DNA of 52,452 nt from Caballeronia arationis (lineage in GTDB: Bacteria; Pseudomonadota; Gammaproteobacteria; Burkholderiales; Burkholderiaceae), in the NCBI RefSeq assembly GCF_001544975.2, contig NZ_FCOG02000045.1, positions 1-52,452 on the forward strand, given 5' to 3'. The position numbers were made by a program, and so were the translations under genes. The notes under the pieces were generated by a model that saw only the letters and a program-made list of their open reading frames with translations, did not search any database and was not told where the DNA came from. Below, one piece after another: positions 33,212 through 42,458 of the stretch (its first letter is position 1; each line of letters begins with the position of its first letter).

Positions 33212-34114
33212 GTGACCAACGCCCTCGCTACCGATCCCGCCACGCTCGCTGACACAGCGCGCCAGCCATTCGACATTCGAGCCTTCGATGCGCCGCTTGG
33301 CGCCGAAGTCATCGGGCTGGAACTGAGCCGTCCGCTATCCGCTGAAGATTTCGCGCGCATTCACCGGGCTCATCTCGACTATCACGTGCTGGTGTTTCGC
33401 GACCAGCGCATCACTCCCGCTGAGCAGGTCGAATTCAGCCGGCGTTTCGGGCCGTTGCAGATCCACGTGCTGCATCAGTTCAGTCTGGCGCAGAATCCCG
33501 AAGTGCTGATCGTCTCGAACATCACGGAGAACGGCAAGCCGATCGGCCTCGGTGATGCCGGTCACTTCTGGCATTCGGATCTCTCATACAAGGAGAAGCC
33601 GAGTCTCGGTTCGATGCTGCATGCGCAGGAACTGCCGTCCGAAGGCGGCGACACGCTGTTCGCCAACATGCACGCCGCGTACGATGCGCTGCCCGCGCAT
33701 CTGCGCGACGCCACCGAAGGATTGCGCGCCGAGCATACCTATCTCGCGCGCTATGCCGAATTGCAAAAGCGCAGTCCGTGGCGGCCGAATCTCACGCCCG
33801 AGCAGATCGCGCAGGTGAAGCCCGTCGTGCATCCGGTGGTGCGCACGCATCCTGAAACGGGCCGGCGCGCGCTCTTCGTGAGCGAGCATTTCACGACACG
33901 CATCGTCGGGCTGCCCGAAGATGAAAGTCGCGCGTTGCTCGACGAGCTTTTCGCGCACAGCGTGAAGCCCGAGTTCGTCTATCGGCATCGGTGGGCCGAG
34001 CGCGACATGGTGTTCTGGGATAACCGCTCGCTCATGCATCTCGCCGCCGGCACGCCGGATCATCTGAGGCGCAAGCTTTATCGCACGACGATCGAAGGCG
34101 ACACGCCGTTCTGA
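33212..34114 (+). CDS. TauD/TfdA-family 2-oxoglutarate-dependent dioxygenase
   Basis: A 300-aa non-haem iron enzyme. The facial triad is visible: H121 and D123 in FWHSDLSY and a distal His near 276 in SLMHLAAG. A co-substrate-binding arginine lies in RKLYRTT. SEGGDTLFANMHAAYDAL and HPVVRTHPETGRRALFV are family hallmarks. Such enzymes hydroxylate the carbon next to sulfonate or sulfate groups and release sulfite or sulfate. The GTG at 33212 is chosen because homology begins soon after it; there is no strong ribosome-binding site. It leads cassette 3 (26-bp gap to the binding protein). Confidence 0.82.
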   Translation: MTNALATDPATLADTARQPFDIRAFDAPLGAEVIGLELSRPLSAEDFARIHRAHLDYHVLVFRDQRITPAEQVEFSRRFGPLQIHVLHQFSLAQNPEVLIVSNITENGKPIGLGDAGHFWHSDLSYKEKPSLGSMLHAQELPSEGGDTLFANMHAAYDALPAHLRDATEGLRAEHTYLARYAELQKRSPWRPNLTPEQIAQVKPVVHPVVRTHPETGRRALFVSEHFTTRIVGLPEDESRALLDELFAHSVKPEFVYRHRWAERDMVFWDNRSLMHLAAGTPDHLRRKLYRTTIEGDTPF

Positions 34115-34140
34115 GTCTTTCACTTTTTTTCGGAGTCTTC

Positions 34141-35190
34141 ATGCGTGTTTTCAGGCGCGGTGCGCCCCTTCGCGTCGTTTCGCGGCGTGCGTTCGTGGCG
34201 TGCTGCATCGCTGCTTTCGGCATCGGCACCGTATCGTTGCCGACGACGGCGCACGCCGAAGGACAGATCCGCGTCTCCGAGCAGTTCGGTGTCGTGTATC
34301 TGCTGCTGAACGTCGCGCGCGACCAGCAGTTCATCGAGAAGGAAGGCCGCAAGCAGGGCATCGACATCAAGGTCGACTGGGTGAAGATGTCGGGTGGTTC
34401 GGCCGTGAACGACGCACTGTTGTCCGGCTCGGTGGATATCGCGGGCGCGGGCGTCGGCCCGCTCCTGACCATCTGGGACCGCACGCACGGCCGCCAGAAC
34501 GTGAAGGGCGTGGCGTCGCTCGGCAACCTGCCGTACTACCTCGTCAGCAACGATGCGAAGGTGAAGACGATCGCCGACTTCACTGAAAAGGACCGCATCG
34601 CGGTGCCATCGGTGGGTGTGTCGGTGCAGTCGCGGATTTTGCAGTACGCCGCCGCGAAGCAGTGGGGCGACAAGCAGTTCGACCGGCTCGACAAGTACAC
34701 GCAGGCCGTGCCGCATCCGGACGCGTCCGCCGCGATCATCGCGGGCGGCACGGAAATTACGGGGCACTTCGGCAATCCGCCGTTTCAGGAGCAGGAACTC
34801 GCCGGCAACCCGAAGGCGCATATCGTCCTGAGTTCGTACGACGTGCTCGGCGGGCCGAGTTCCGCCACGGTGCTTTACGCGACCGAGAAATTTCGCGACG
34901 GCAATCCGAAAACCTATCGCGCGTTCGTCGATGCGATGGCCGATGCCGCGAAGTTCGTTACCGCCGATCCGCAGGCCGCCGCCGATATCTACATCCGTGT
35001 GAACAACGCAAAGACCGACCGCGCGCTGCTCATCAAGGTGATCTCGAACCCGCAGGCGCAATTTAGGATCGCACCGCAGAACACCTTCGGCCTAGCGCAG
35101 TTCATGTATCGCGTCGGCGCGATCAAGCATGAACCGGCATCGTGGAAAGACTATTTCTTCGACGACCCCGCCACCGCCGGCGGCAGTTGA
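34141..35190 (+). CDS. Sulfonate/nitrate/taurine-type ABC binding protein (cassette 3)
   Basis: A 349-aa SsuA-like periplasmic protein. A long signal (VVSRRAFVACCIAAFGIGTV, ending AHA) possibly uses the Tat route. The mature domain has FGVVYLLLNVARDQQFIEKEG, GAGVGPLLTIWDRTHG, KDRIAVPSVGVSVQSRILQY and GGPSSATVLYATEKF. It sits between a TauD-like gene and an ATPase gene, so its ligand is probably an alkyl- or aryl-sulfonate or sulfate ester. Confidence 0.8.
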   Translation: MRVFRRGAPLRVVSRRAFVACCIAAFGIGTVSLPTTAHAEGQIRVSEQFGVVYLLLNVARDQQFIEKEGRKQGIDIKVDWVKMSGGSAVNDALLSGSVDIAGAGVGPLLTIWDRTHGRQNVKGVASLGNLPYYLVSNDAKVKTIADFTEKDRIAVPSVGVSVQSRILQYAAAKQWGDKQFDRLDKYTQAVPHPDASAAIIAGGTEITGHFGNPPFQEQELAGNPKAHIVLSSYDVLGGPSSATVLYATEKFRDGNPKTYRAFVDAMADAAKFVTADPQAAADIYIRVNNAKTDRALLIKVISNPQAQFRIAPQNTFGLAQFMYRVGAIKHEPASWKDYFFDDPATAGGS

Positions 35191-35206
35191 CAGCAGGAGA
35201 GACGTG

Positions 35207-36040
35207 ATGGCACCCAATCCCGCAAGCGTATTTAACGCGGATGCCCGGCAAGACGCGCAGCCGATCACGAGCGACAAGCTCGTTTCGGTGATTCACGTCA
35301 GTCTGGAGTATCGGACCGCGCAGCGAATCGTGCGCGCGACCCACGACATGAGCTTCGATGTCTACGGCAGCGACCGTTTCGTGTTGCTCGGACCGTCGGG
35401 CTGCGGCAAGTCCACCTTGCTCAAGGCCATCGCCGGGTTCATCGAACCGGTCGCAGGCGAGATTACGCTCGATGGCGCGCGGGTGCGCGGGCCGGGCGCG
35501 GATCGCATCGTCGTGTTTCAGGAGTTCGATCAGTTGCCGCCGTGGAAGACCGTGCTGCAGAACGTGGCTTTTCCGCTGCGTGTCGCGAAGAAGCTGTCTC
35601 GCGCGCAGGCGCGGGAGCGCGCGCTGCACTATCTCGACAAGGTCGGCCTCGCCTCTTTCGCGGACGCCTATCCGCACACCTTGTCGGGAGGCATGAAGCA
35701 GCGCGTGGCGATCGCGCGCGCGCTCGCCATGCAGCCGCGCGTGCTGCTGATGGACGAGCCATTCGCCGCGCTCGATGCGCTTACGCGCCGCCGCATGCAG
35801 GAAGAACTGCTGAAGCTTTGGGCCGACGAACGCTTCACGTTGCTGTTCGTCACGCATTCGATCGAGGAGGCGCTGATCGTCGGCAATCGCGTGCTGCTTC
35901 TGTCACCGCATCCGGGACGGGTACGCGCCGAACTCAACAGTCATCCCTATACCCGGGACGGCGCTTCGCGCGTGGATTTCCAGCGCGGCGTCGAGCGCAT
36001 CCATCATCTGCTGTTCGATACCGACGAGCCCTCCGCATGA
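35207..36040 (+). CDS. Sulfonate-type ABC transporter ATP-binding protein (cassette 3)
   Basis: A 277-aa ATPase with Walker A GPSGCGKST, Q-loop VVFQEFDQLPPW, signature LSGGMKQRVAIARAL, Walker B VLLMDEPFAALDALTR and H-loop FVTHSIEEA. The ATG at 35207 has GGAGAG upstream; an open frame 26 codons earlier overlaps the previous gene and is not used. Its TGA overlaps the permease start. Confidence 0.82.
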   Translation: MAPNPASVFNADARQDAQPITSDKLVSVIHVSLEYRTAQRIVRATHDMSFDVYGSDRFVLLGPSGCGKSTLLKAIAGFIEPVAGEITLDGARVRGPGADRIVVFQEFDQLPPWKTVLQNVAFPLRVAKKLSRAQARERALHYLDKVGLASFADAYPHTLSGGMKQRVAIARALAMQPRVLLMDEPFAALDALTRRRMQEELLKLWADERFTLLFVTHSIEEALIVGNRVLLLSPHPGRVRAELNSHPYTRDGASRVDFQRGVERIHHLLFDTDEPSA

Positions 36041-36924
36041 CGCCTCAATCCTCCGCCGATCGCATCGTGCCGCCTGTGCGCGACGAATACATCCATGCGC
36101 TCAGCGCTTCTGTCGAGATCGAGCCGGATGCGCCGCTGCCACTCGCGCGCCGCATCTTCGCCAAGACCTGGATCGACCGTGTGCTGATCGCGATCGTATT
36201 GATCCTCGCATGGGAAGCCGCCGCCCGCGCGCTCGACAACGACCTGCTCCTGCCGAGTTTCAGCGCGACGCTGGCAGCGTTCGTGCAGGGCCTGCTGTCG
36301 GGCGAGTTGCTGCAGAAGACCGCGGTGTCGATGTCCGTGCTGCTGCGTGGTTATCTGCTCGGCGCGGCGTGTGCGTTCGTGCTGACGTCGCTCGCGGTTT
36401 CCACGCGCGTGGGCCGTTCATTGCTTTCGATGCTGACCGCGATGTTCAATCCGCTGCCATCGATCGCGCTCCTGCCGCTCGCTCTGCTGTGGTTCGGACT
36501 GGGCACGGGCAGTCTTCTGTTCGTGCTGGTGCATGCGGTGCTGTGGCCGCTCGCGCTGAACACTTACTCCGGTTTTCAGTCGGTCGCACCGACGCTGCGC
36601 ATGACCGGGCGAAACTACGGGCTGACGGGACTGCGCCACGTGCTGCTGATCCTTGTGCCCGCCGCACTGCCGTCGATCCTCGCGGGCCTGCGCGTGGGCT
36701 GGGCTTTCGCGTGGCGCACGCTGATCGCGGCCGAACTCGTGTTCGGCGCCAGTTCGGGCAAGGGCGGCCTCGGCTGGTACATCTTCCAGAACCGCAACGA
36801 GCTTTATACGGATCGCGTATTCGCGGGACTGGCCGCGGTCATCGTCATCGGGCTTCTGGTCGAACATCTCGTGTTCGATACGGTCGAACGCCTCACGGTC
36901 CGTAAATGGGGTGTGCAGGTCTGA
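36037..36924 (+). CDS. Sulfonate-type ABC transporter permease (cassette 3)
   Basis: A 295-aa BPD type 1 permease with an N-terminal cytoplasmic tail of about 45 residues and six helices. The EAA loop is APTLRMTGRNYGLTGLRHVLL followed by VPAALPSILAGLRVGW. Start ATG at 36037 overlaps the ATPase stop (ATGA). Cassette 3 (dioxygenase, binding protein, ATPase, permease) is complete and undamaged. Confidence 0.82.
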   Translation: MTPQSSADRIVPPVRDEYIHALSASVEIEPDAPLPLARRIFAKTWIDRVLIAIVLILAWEAAARALDNDLLLPSFSATLAAFVQGLLSGELLQKTAVSMSVLLRGYLLGAACAFVLTSLAVSTRVGRSLLSMLTAMFNPLPSIALLPLALLWFGLGTGSLLFVLVHAVLWPLALNTYSGFQSVAPTLRMTGRNYGLTGLRHVLLILVPAALPSILAGLRVGWAFAWRTLIAAELVFGASSGKGGLGWYIFQNRNELYTDRVFAGLAAVIVIGLLVEHLVFDTVERLTVRKWGVQV

Positions 36925-36940
36925 ACGCGACAGCCCGCGC

Positions 36941-36963
36941 GCATATCGTATCGCGCCATATGC
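36941..36963. promoter_or_regulatory. T-N11-A inverted repeat upstream of the second TauD-like gene
   Basis: GCATAT (36941-36946) and ATATGC (36958-36963) are a perfect inverted pair 11 bp apart. The right half extends to ATATGCGTAGC, found also upstream of tauA (17788-17798). A LysR-type regulator of the CysB/Cbl/SsuR kind is the natural candidate. Confidence 0.5.
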
Positions 36964-37046
36964 GTAGCGCTTAATCTTGGTTCTCGCGCGACGAAGGCCT
37001 CGGTACATTCAGTCTCTTGCCAGCATCAGTCGACGGGAGACTCATT

Positions 37047-38003
37047 GTGAATGCAGCCGTCATCGCCGGCGAAACCGCCGAAGCACCCATCGAAATCACC
37101 CCGCTCTCGGCGCATACCGGCGCGCAGATCGGCGGGGTCGATCTGACGCGGCCCCTTTCTCCAGGCCAGATTCGGGCCATCCGCGCCGCGCTGCTCGAAT
37201 GGCGCGTCTTGTTCTTTCGGGAACAGTTCCTGAGCCATGAGCAGCACGTCGCCTTCTCCGCGCAGTTCGGCGAACTGACGGTGGGGCATCCCGTGTTCGG
37301 GCATGTCGACGGGCATCCCGAGATCTATTCGATATCCAAGTTCCGCAAGGCGACGCGCTTCGAAGGGCAGGCGCTGCTGCGACCCTGGACCGGCTGGCAC
37401 ACCGACGTTACCGCCGCAGTCAATCCGCCTCACGCATCGATCCTGCGCGGCGTGACGATTCCGCCCTTTGGCGGCGACACGCAATGGACCAATCTCGTCG
37501 TAGCCTACGAGAAGCTCTCCGCGCCCTTGCGCGCGTTCGTGGACGGCCTGCGCGGCGTGCATCGCTTCGCGCCGCCGCAGGGCGCGAGCGCCACGCAATC
37601 CTTTTCGAAAGCGGTTGATACGACCACGCTGGCGAGCGAGCATCCGCTCGTGCGCGTGCATCCCGATACGGGAGAGCGGGCGCTCTATGTCAGTCCGGGC
37701 TTCCTGAAGCACATCGTCGGGCTCGCGCCGCGCGAGAGTCAGGTGCTGCTCGAACTGCTATGGGAGCACCTCGTGCGGCCCGAGTTCACGGTGCGCTTCA
37801 AATGGGAACCGGGCAGTGTCGCGTTCTGGGACAACCGTACGACCGCTCATCTCGCGCCGACGGATATCTTCGATCTCGACTTCGATCGCCAGTTGTATCG
37901 CACGACGCTCGTGGGCGACGTTCCGGTGGGACCCGATGGCGGGAAGTCCGTGGCGCTGGAGGGCTCGCCGGTGGGCGTGGCGGCGGCGACCGCGCTGAAC
38001 TGA
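37047..38003 (+). CDS. TauD/TfdA-family dioxygenase, second copy
   Basis: A 318-aa dioxygenase. Iron ligands H118 and D120 in GWHTDVTAAVNPP and a distal His in RTTAHLAPTD; the arginine is in RQLYRTT. PPFGGDTQWTNLVVAYEKL and HPLVRVHPDTGERALYV are the family signatures. The GTG at 37047 has GGGAGA about 7 nt upstream, better than the start ten codons earlier. The gene stands alone behind its own candidate operator and is only distantly similar to the other copy, so a different substrate is likely. Confidence 0.82.
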   Translation: MNAAVIAGETAEAPIEITPLSAHTGAQIGGVDLTRPLSPGQIRAIRAALLEWRVLFFREQFLSHEQHVAFSAQFGELTVGHPVFGHVDGHPEIYSISKFRKATRFEGQALLRPWTGWHTDVTAAVNPPHASILRGVTIPPFGGDTQWTNLVVAYEKLSAPLRAFVDGLRGVHRFAPPQGASATQSFSKAVDTTTLASEHPLVRVHPDTGERALYVSPGFLKHIVGLAPRESQVLLELLWEHLVRPEFTVRFKWEPGSVAFWDNRTTAHLAPTDIFDLDFDRQLYRTTLVGDVPVGPDGGKSVALEGSPVGVAAATALN

Positions 38004-38004
38004 C

Positions 38005-38521
38005 CAGAACACGCCCGCGGTCGACCCTACATCGAGCGCGGGCTTCGGCAGGATCTGCGTCTCGAAGCCGCCGAGCCCCGCCCACATCGCCGGCACCGGC
38101 GACGAGAAGTGGAACACGGCAGTGTGCGGGCCGGGCATATCGACGGCGGTGATCCGGGTGAAGGTGGGCGCGCGATCGGATGCACCTTCTTCGACACTTC
38201 CATGATGGAGTACTGCACGTCCGCCGAGGTGAACGGCGTGCCGTCGTGCCACTTCACGTCGTCACGCAAGTTGAACGTAATGGTGCGGCGATCCGCGGAT
38301 TAGGTCCACGATCTGGCGAGCTGCGGTACTGGCTTGAAGTGCTCGTCATACGTGATCAGGCCGTCGAACAGATTGCTCGACACGACGTTGGTCGGATTCG
38401 CGGGCGTCGAGCCCCGCCGGTTCAGGCAACGTGTTGGCGACGAGCACGGTGAGACTGGTGTCGGCAAATGCAGCCGGCTGCATGGCCCGGGCGAAATCGG
38501 CGAGCAGGGCGGCGCCTGCAA
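38005..38521 (-). pseudogene. Peptide-type (family 5) ABC solute-binding protein relic
   Basis: The minus strand reads NLFDGLITYDEHFKPVPQLA followed by R-S-W-T and an in-frame TAA. It then continues with NLRDDVKWHDGTPFTSADVQ, and after a frameshift near 38165-38180 with TFTRITAVDMPGPHTAVFHF. These are the N-terminal third of a DppA/OppA-like binding protein. With a nonsense codon, a frameshift and a missing C-terminal part it is dead. It directly abuts the dioxygenase stop. The stretch 38522-38827 has no gene. Confidence 0.7.
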
Positions 38522-38827
38522 AAGCGCTACTTTTGACGCGGAATTCTCAGCGGCTCGACATTGGCGGGAAAAGAAACGTTGCGGCCGAAGCGGTGCCGGC
38601 CTTAAGAACTAAGCATGCTAGAGCGTATCGATTCGCGTGAGCAACGTATGAGAACTGCGAAGGCCATCAGCTTCGTCGTGGAATGCTCTTCACCTCCCGA
38701 TGAGGGAACTAAGCACGTTTAGTTTGTTTGAACGAGCGGGCCGCGGAGCAAGAATCGGGCAGCGGTGCGTTGACGCTCGTGCCTCGCCCGATCCTCCTTT
38801 CATGCCGTTCTCTCTCATTCCGATCCT

Positions 38828-39907
38828 ATGAACGCGTCCTCTTCGCATCACCGGCCGCGCGTGGCCGGCCCCAAGGTTCTCGCCGCGTGCGCGGCAGTCG
38901 CGCTGGCGCTGCTCGGCGGCTGCAAGCCCTCGCAGGAGTCGGGACAGGCTTCGACGGCGGCGAACGCGCAGTCGGGGCGTCTGGAAATCACGTACTTCAA
39001 GTATCCCGACAACCCGGCCTTCGACCTCGTCTATCTCGCGGACAAGCTCGGCTATTTCGATGGCACCAGCACGCGCCCGAGATACGTCGGCAAGGTCTCG
39101 GCACCGCAAATCATTCCGCTCGTCGGCACTGGAGAGATCGACTTCGGCACGCGCATGGTGCCGCTCGTGATCTCGGCGATCGCCAGCGGAGCGGATATCA
39201 AGGTGGTGTCCGCGGGTGGCGTGACGCTGCCCGACGCGCCGCACATGAAGTACTTCACGCGCAAGGATTCGGGCATTCGCGGCCCGAAAGACTTCGAAGG
39301 CAAGACCGTGGCGTTCAACAGCTTCGGCGCGTGCGCGGAGTTCGTGACGAAGAAATATCTCTCGCAGAACGGCGTGGACGTGTCGAAAGTGAACTGGCTC
39401 GTGGTGCCCGACAACCAGTCGCAGCAGGCGCTCGCAACCAGGAACGTGGATATTGCGATCATCCATCCGCCCTTTTCCGGCGCGGCCGAAGCCGATCCGC
39501 AGTTGCACAAGCTCTGGAGCGACTGGGACGAGGATCGCGGACTCGGCGGGATGGCGCCGTACAGCGTGAACGGTGCGTTCGCGCGCGCGCATCCGCAGGC
39601 GGTGAAGGATTTCGTATCGGCGATCGCGCGGGCGGGCAACTGGGTCAACGCGCATCCGGACGAAGCGCGCAAGCTCACGGCGGAGCGGCTCGGCATCGAC
39701 GAAAAGCTGGTCGAGCGTTACGCCTACGTGAAGGACCTCGTGGTGACGGAGCCGCCGATCCAGTACTACATCGAGATCCTGGAGCAGGCCGGTAAGATTC
39801 CGAAGGGCAAAGTTGCCGTCAAGGACGTCTATACCAACGAATACAATCCGTACGCGACACAGTCCACGGCCGGCACGGCCGTGCCGCTGAAAGGCAACCC
39901 TTCATGA
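38828..39907 (+). CDS. ABC transporter substrate-binding lipoprotein (cassette 4)
   Basis: A 359-aa protein with a lipoprotein signal (VALALLGGC, Cys near 36) followed by a low-complexity linker. The SsuA/NMT1-like fold follows: RLEITYFKYPDNPAFDLVYL, GTGEIDFGTRMVPLVISA and GKTVAFNSFGACAEFVTKKYL. The lipid anchor distinguishes it from the other three binding proteins in the island. First gene of cassette 4; its stop overlaps the ATPase start. Confidence 0.78.
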   Translation: MNASSSHHRPRVAGPKVLAACAAVALALLGGCKPSQESGQASTAANAQSGRLEITYFKYPDNPAFDLVYLADKLGYFDGTSTRPRYVGKVSAPQIIPLVGTGEIDFGTRMVPLVISAIASGADIKVVSAGGVTLPDAPHMKYFTRKDSGIRGPKDFEGKTVAFNSFGACAEFVTKKYLSQNGVDVSKVNWLVVPDNQSQQALATRNVDIAIIHPPFSGAAEADPQLHKLWSDWDEDRGLGGMAPYSVNGAFARAHPQAVKDFVSAIARAGNWVNAHPDEARKLTAERLGIDEKLVERYAYVKDLVVTEPPIQYYIEILEQAGKIPKGKVAVKDVYTNEYNPYATQSTAGTAVPLKGNPS

Positions 39908-40731
39908 GCGCGCGTGACAAGATCGTCGCACGGGATCTTTCGCTCACCTACGCCAACGAAGCGACCGGCGCCAGCCACACTGTGCTGCACGGCTTCGATC
40001 TGAGCGTGCGCGAAGGCGAATTCCTTGCGCTGCTCGGGCCGAGCGGCTGCGGCAAGTCCACTTTTCTCAACGTGCTCGCGGGCCTCGCGCCGCAGACTTC
40101 CGGCGAACTCACCGTGGACGACGAACCGGTCGGCGCGGCGCGCCGCAAGCTTGGCTTCGTGTTTCAGGGCTATGCGCTGTTCCCGTGGCGGACGGTGCGC
40201 AAGAACGTCGAGACGGGGCTCGAAATTCGCGGCATGAAGCGCGCGCAGCGCCGCAGCGAAGCGGAGCGCTTTCTGCGTCTCGTCGGCCTGCTCGATTTCG
40301 CGGATCACTACCCGCATCAGCTTTCCGGCGGCATGCGGCAGCGCGTGGCGATCGCGCGCGTGCTCGCCTACGGCCCCGAGATCCTGTTGATGGACGAACC
40401 CTTCGGTGCACTCGATGCGCAGACCCGCGAGACGCTCCAGCAGGAGCTCCTCGGCATCTGGGAACAGAGCGCGAAGACGGTGGTGTTCGTCACGCACAGC
40501 ATCGACGAGGCGATTTTTCTGGCCGATCGCGTCGCCATCATGGGACGCGGGCCGGGGCGCGTGAAGGAGATTCTCGACGTCGATCTGCCGCGTCCTCGCG
40601 CCGCATCGATCCGGCACAGCCCCGAGTTCCCCGCGTTGCGTCAGCGTGCATGGACGAGCCTCGGTCTCGAACTCGGCGGCGGTCCGGCGAATCTGGTCGA
40701 ACACGAAGCCGAATCATTGACGGGGGCATGA
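39904..40731 (+). CDS. ABC transporter ATP-binding protein (cassette 4)
   Basis: A 275-aa ATPase with Walker A GPSGCGKST, Q-loop FVFQGYALFPWRTVRKNV, signature LSGGMRQRVAIARVL, Walker B ILLMDEPFGALDAQTRETL and H-loop FVTHSIDEA. ATG at 39904 overlaps the lipoprotein stop; the permease starts 1 bp after its stop. The GALDAQTR stretch matches the degraded remnant at 32383. Confidence 0.83.
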   Translation: MSARDKIVARDLSLTYANEATGASHTVLHGFDLSVREGEFLALLGPSGCGKSTFLNVLAGLAPQTSGELTVDDEPVGAARRKLGFVFQGYALFPWRTVRKNVETGLEIRGMKRAQRRSEAERFLRLVGLLDFADHYPHQLSGGMRQRVAIARVLAYGPEILLMDEPFGALDAQTRETLQQELLGIWEQSAKTVVFVTHSIDEAIFLADRVAIMGRGPGRVKEILDVDLPRPRAASIRHSPEFPALRQRAWTSLGLELGGGPANLVEHEAESLTGA

Positions 40732-40732
40732 A

Positions 40733-41587
40733 GTGTCCAAGCAAGAGAGCGTTCGCAACCTTCCTGGTTTCATCGGCGCGGGCAGGCGAGATGCCCGGCC
40801 GACCATGCAACGGCGACGCCTGCGCTGGCCGCTGGCCTTCGAGCGCTCGATCGCGCTGATCGTCTTCTGTCTGCTCTGGGAACTGCTGCCGCGACTCGGC
40901 ATCGTCAGCCCGGCGTATCTGAGTCCGCCGTCGCAGGTCGCGCTCGCCATCGCCCATCTCGTCGACAGCGGCGAGGTCTGGAAGCACCTGGGCGCCAGCG
41001 CCTTGCGCTCGATCAGCGGCCTGTTGCTCGCGGTGGCGGGCGGCGTGGTCGGCGGCTTCGCGCTAGGCTGGTTCCGGCGGGCCGAACGCATCGTCGATCC
41101 GCTCTATCAACTGCTGCGGCAGGTTTCCGCGTTCGCGCTCTTTCCGGTGTTCATGCTGTTCCTCGGTATCGGCGAGTCGTCGAAGATCGCCATCATTGTG
41201 TGGGCCGCGTTCTGGCCGGTGCTGCTCAACACCATTTCGGGCGTCAAGCAGGTCGAGCGCGTGTTCATCGATTGCGCGCGGTCGATGGGCGCCACGCAGG
41301 GCTTCATCTTCGCGAAAGTGGTGCTGCCCGCCGCGTTGCCCGAGATCCTGACGGGCATCCGGCTCGCGGGCGCGTACAGCATCACGGCGCTCGTCGCGGC
41401 GGAGATGATTGGCGCGCGCTCCGGGCTGGGCTTCTATACGCTCAACTCGCAGGAGACGTTCCAGATTCCAGACATGTATGCGGGCATCGTGCTGCTGGCG
41501 CTGTTCGGCTTGTTGATCAACAAGAGCCTTTCGATGCTCGAACGGCGTCTGCTGCGCTGGCGGGTCGGGCTCGCGCAGAATGGCTAG
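40733..41587 (+). CDS. ABC transporter permease (cassette 4)
   Basis: A 284-aa BPD type 1 permease with six helices; EAA loop CARSMGATQGFIFAKVVLPAALPEILTGI and the last-helix region YAGIVLLALFGLLINKSLS. The start is GTG at 40733, right behind the ATPase stop. Its C-terminal third is the closest match in the window to the permease fragment at 14118-14378, which also has the AEM/VxGAxxGLG pattern. Confidence 0.82.
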   Translation: MSKQESVRNLPGFIGAGRRDARPTMQRRRLRWPLAFERSIALIVFCLLWELLPRLGIVSPAYLSPPSQVALAIAHLVDSGEVWKHLGASALRSISGLLLAVAGGVVGGFALGWFRRAERIVDPLYQLLRQVSAFALFPVFMLFLGIGESSKIAIIVWAAFWPVLLNTISGVKQVERVFIDCARSMGATQGFIFAKVVLPAALPEILTGIRLAGAYSITALVAAEMIGARSGLGFYTLNSQETFQIPDMYAGIVLLALFGLLINKSLSMLERRLLRWRVGLAQNG

Positions 41588-42458
41588 CAGCGGCGTCGCG
41601 ACGGCGCGCTCGGGCGAGCGGCGCGCGCGCCGGCTGGCGGTCGTCGTGGCGGTTTCGCTCGCAGCCGTTCTGGCTTGTGTGGCCGTGCGGCCGATCGGCC
41701 GTTTCGCCGGCGAGCGGCCGTTCGCCGGCGCCGTCGCGCGAGGCGTGCTGGTCGTGGCGGTTCCGTCACGGCCCGCGCCGACACTCACCGTCGGTCGAGT
41801 CGATCGCACGGTGCGGGCGCCGGATGGCTATGCCGCGGCGCTCGCGGAGGACATCGGGCGTCGGGCGGGCCTTCCGGTCCGGCTGTTGCTCGCAGATGGA
41901 GACGCGGCACGAGCGGCCGTCGGGACAGGCGATGCGGACATGGCGATCGCCGGACTGTCTTTCGCGCCCGACGCATCGGTCGCGTTCGCACCGACCGCTT
42001 ATACGTCGGGGCGCGGCATGGCGCTCGTTCTGCGGCACGGCGTCGTTCAGGACTGGCGGGACCTGACAGGCCACCCGATTTGCGCATCCCGAGGCAGCCC
42101 TTTCGCCGATCACACGGCTCGCCGGTTTGGGGCGAGCGTGCAGGCGTTCGATCGGCCGCTGGATGCGTTGCTGGCGTTCCAGGCGGGCGATTGCGCCGCG
42201 CTGATCGACGACGAATACGTGATCCGCAAGCTCTTGAAGCAGCCCGACTGGACGTATTACCGCAGTTTGCCAGGATTCGTTCCGGCGCGACCGGCCTTCA
42301 TCGCGTCCGCGGGCGGCGATGCGGTGAGCGCGGATTTCATCGAGCGAGTCGTGCAGGGATGGCAGCGGCAACGCTGGCTAAGGACGGTGCGCGAGGATGA
42401 AGCCACCCGGCTCGCCTTCGAGATGTTCAACGCCGAGAACGATCTCTACTGCCACTAA
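41580..42458 (+). CDS. Family 3-type periplasmic binding protein appended to cassette 4
   Basis: A 292-aa protein with an N-terminal signal anchor (RLAVVVAVSLAAVLACVAV). The PBP type 2 (amino-acid-binding-like) domain has RPFAGAVARGVLVVAVPSRP, GYAAALAEDIGRRAGLPV, ADMAIAGLSF and FQAGDCAALIDDEYVIRKLL. The ATG overlaps the permease stop by 8 bp, so it is co-translated. Its binding-protein family differs from the lipoprotein at the head of the cassette; it may widen specificity or act as a sensor. Ligand unknown. Confidence 0.7.
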   Translation: MASSGVATARSGERRARRLAVVVAVSLAAVLACVAVRPIGRFAGERPFAGAVARGVLVVAVPSRPAPTLTVGRVDRTVRAPDGYAAALAEDIGRRAGLPVRLLLADGDAARAAVGTGDADMAIAGLSFAPDASVAFAPTAYTSGRGMALVLRHGVVQDWRDLTGHPICASRGSPFADHTARRFGASVQAFDRPLDALLAFQAGDCAALIDDEYVIRKLLKQPDWTYYRSLPGFVPARPAFIASAGGDAVSADFIERVVQGWQRQRWLRTVREDEATRLAFEMFNAENDLYCH

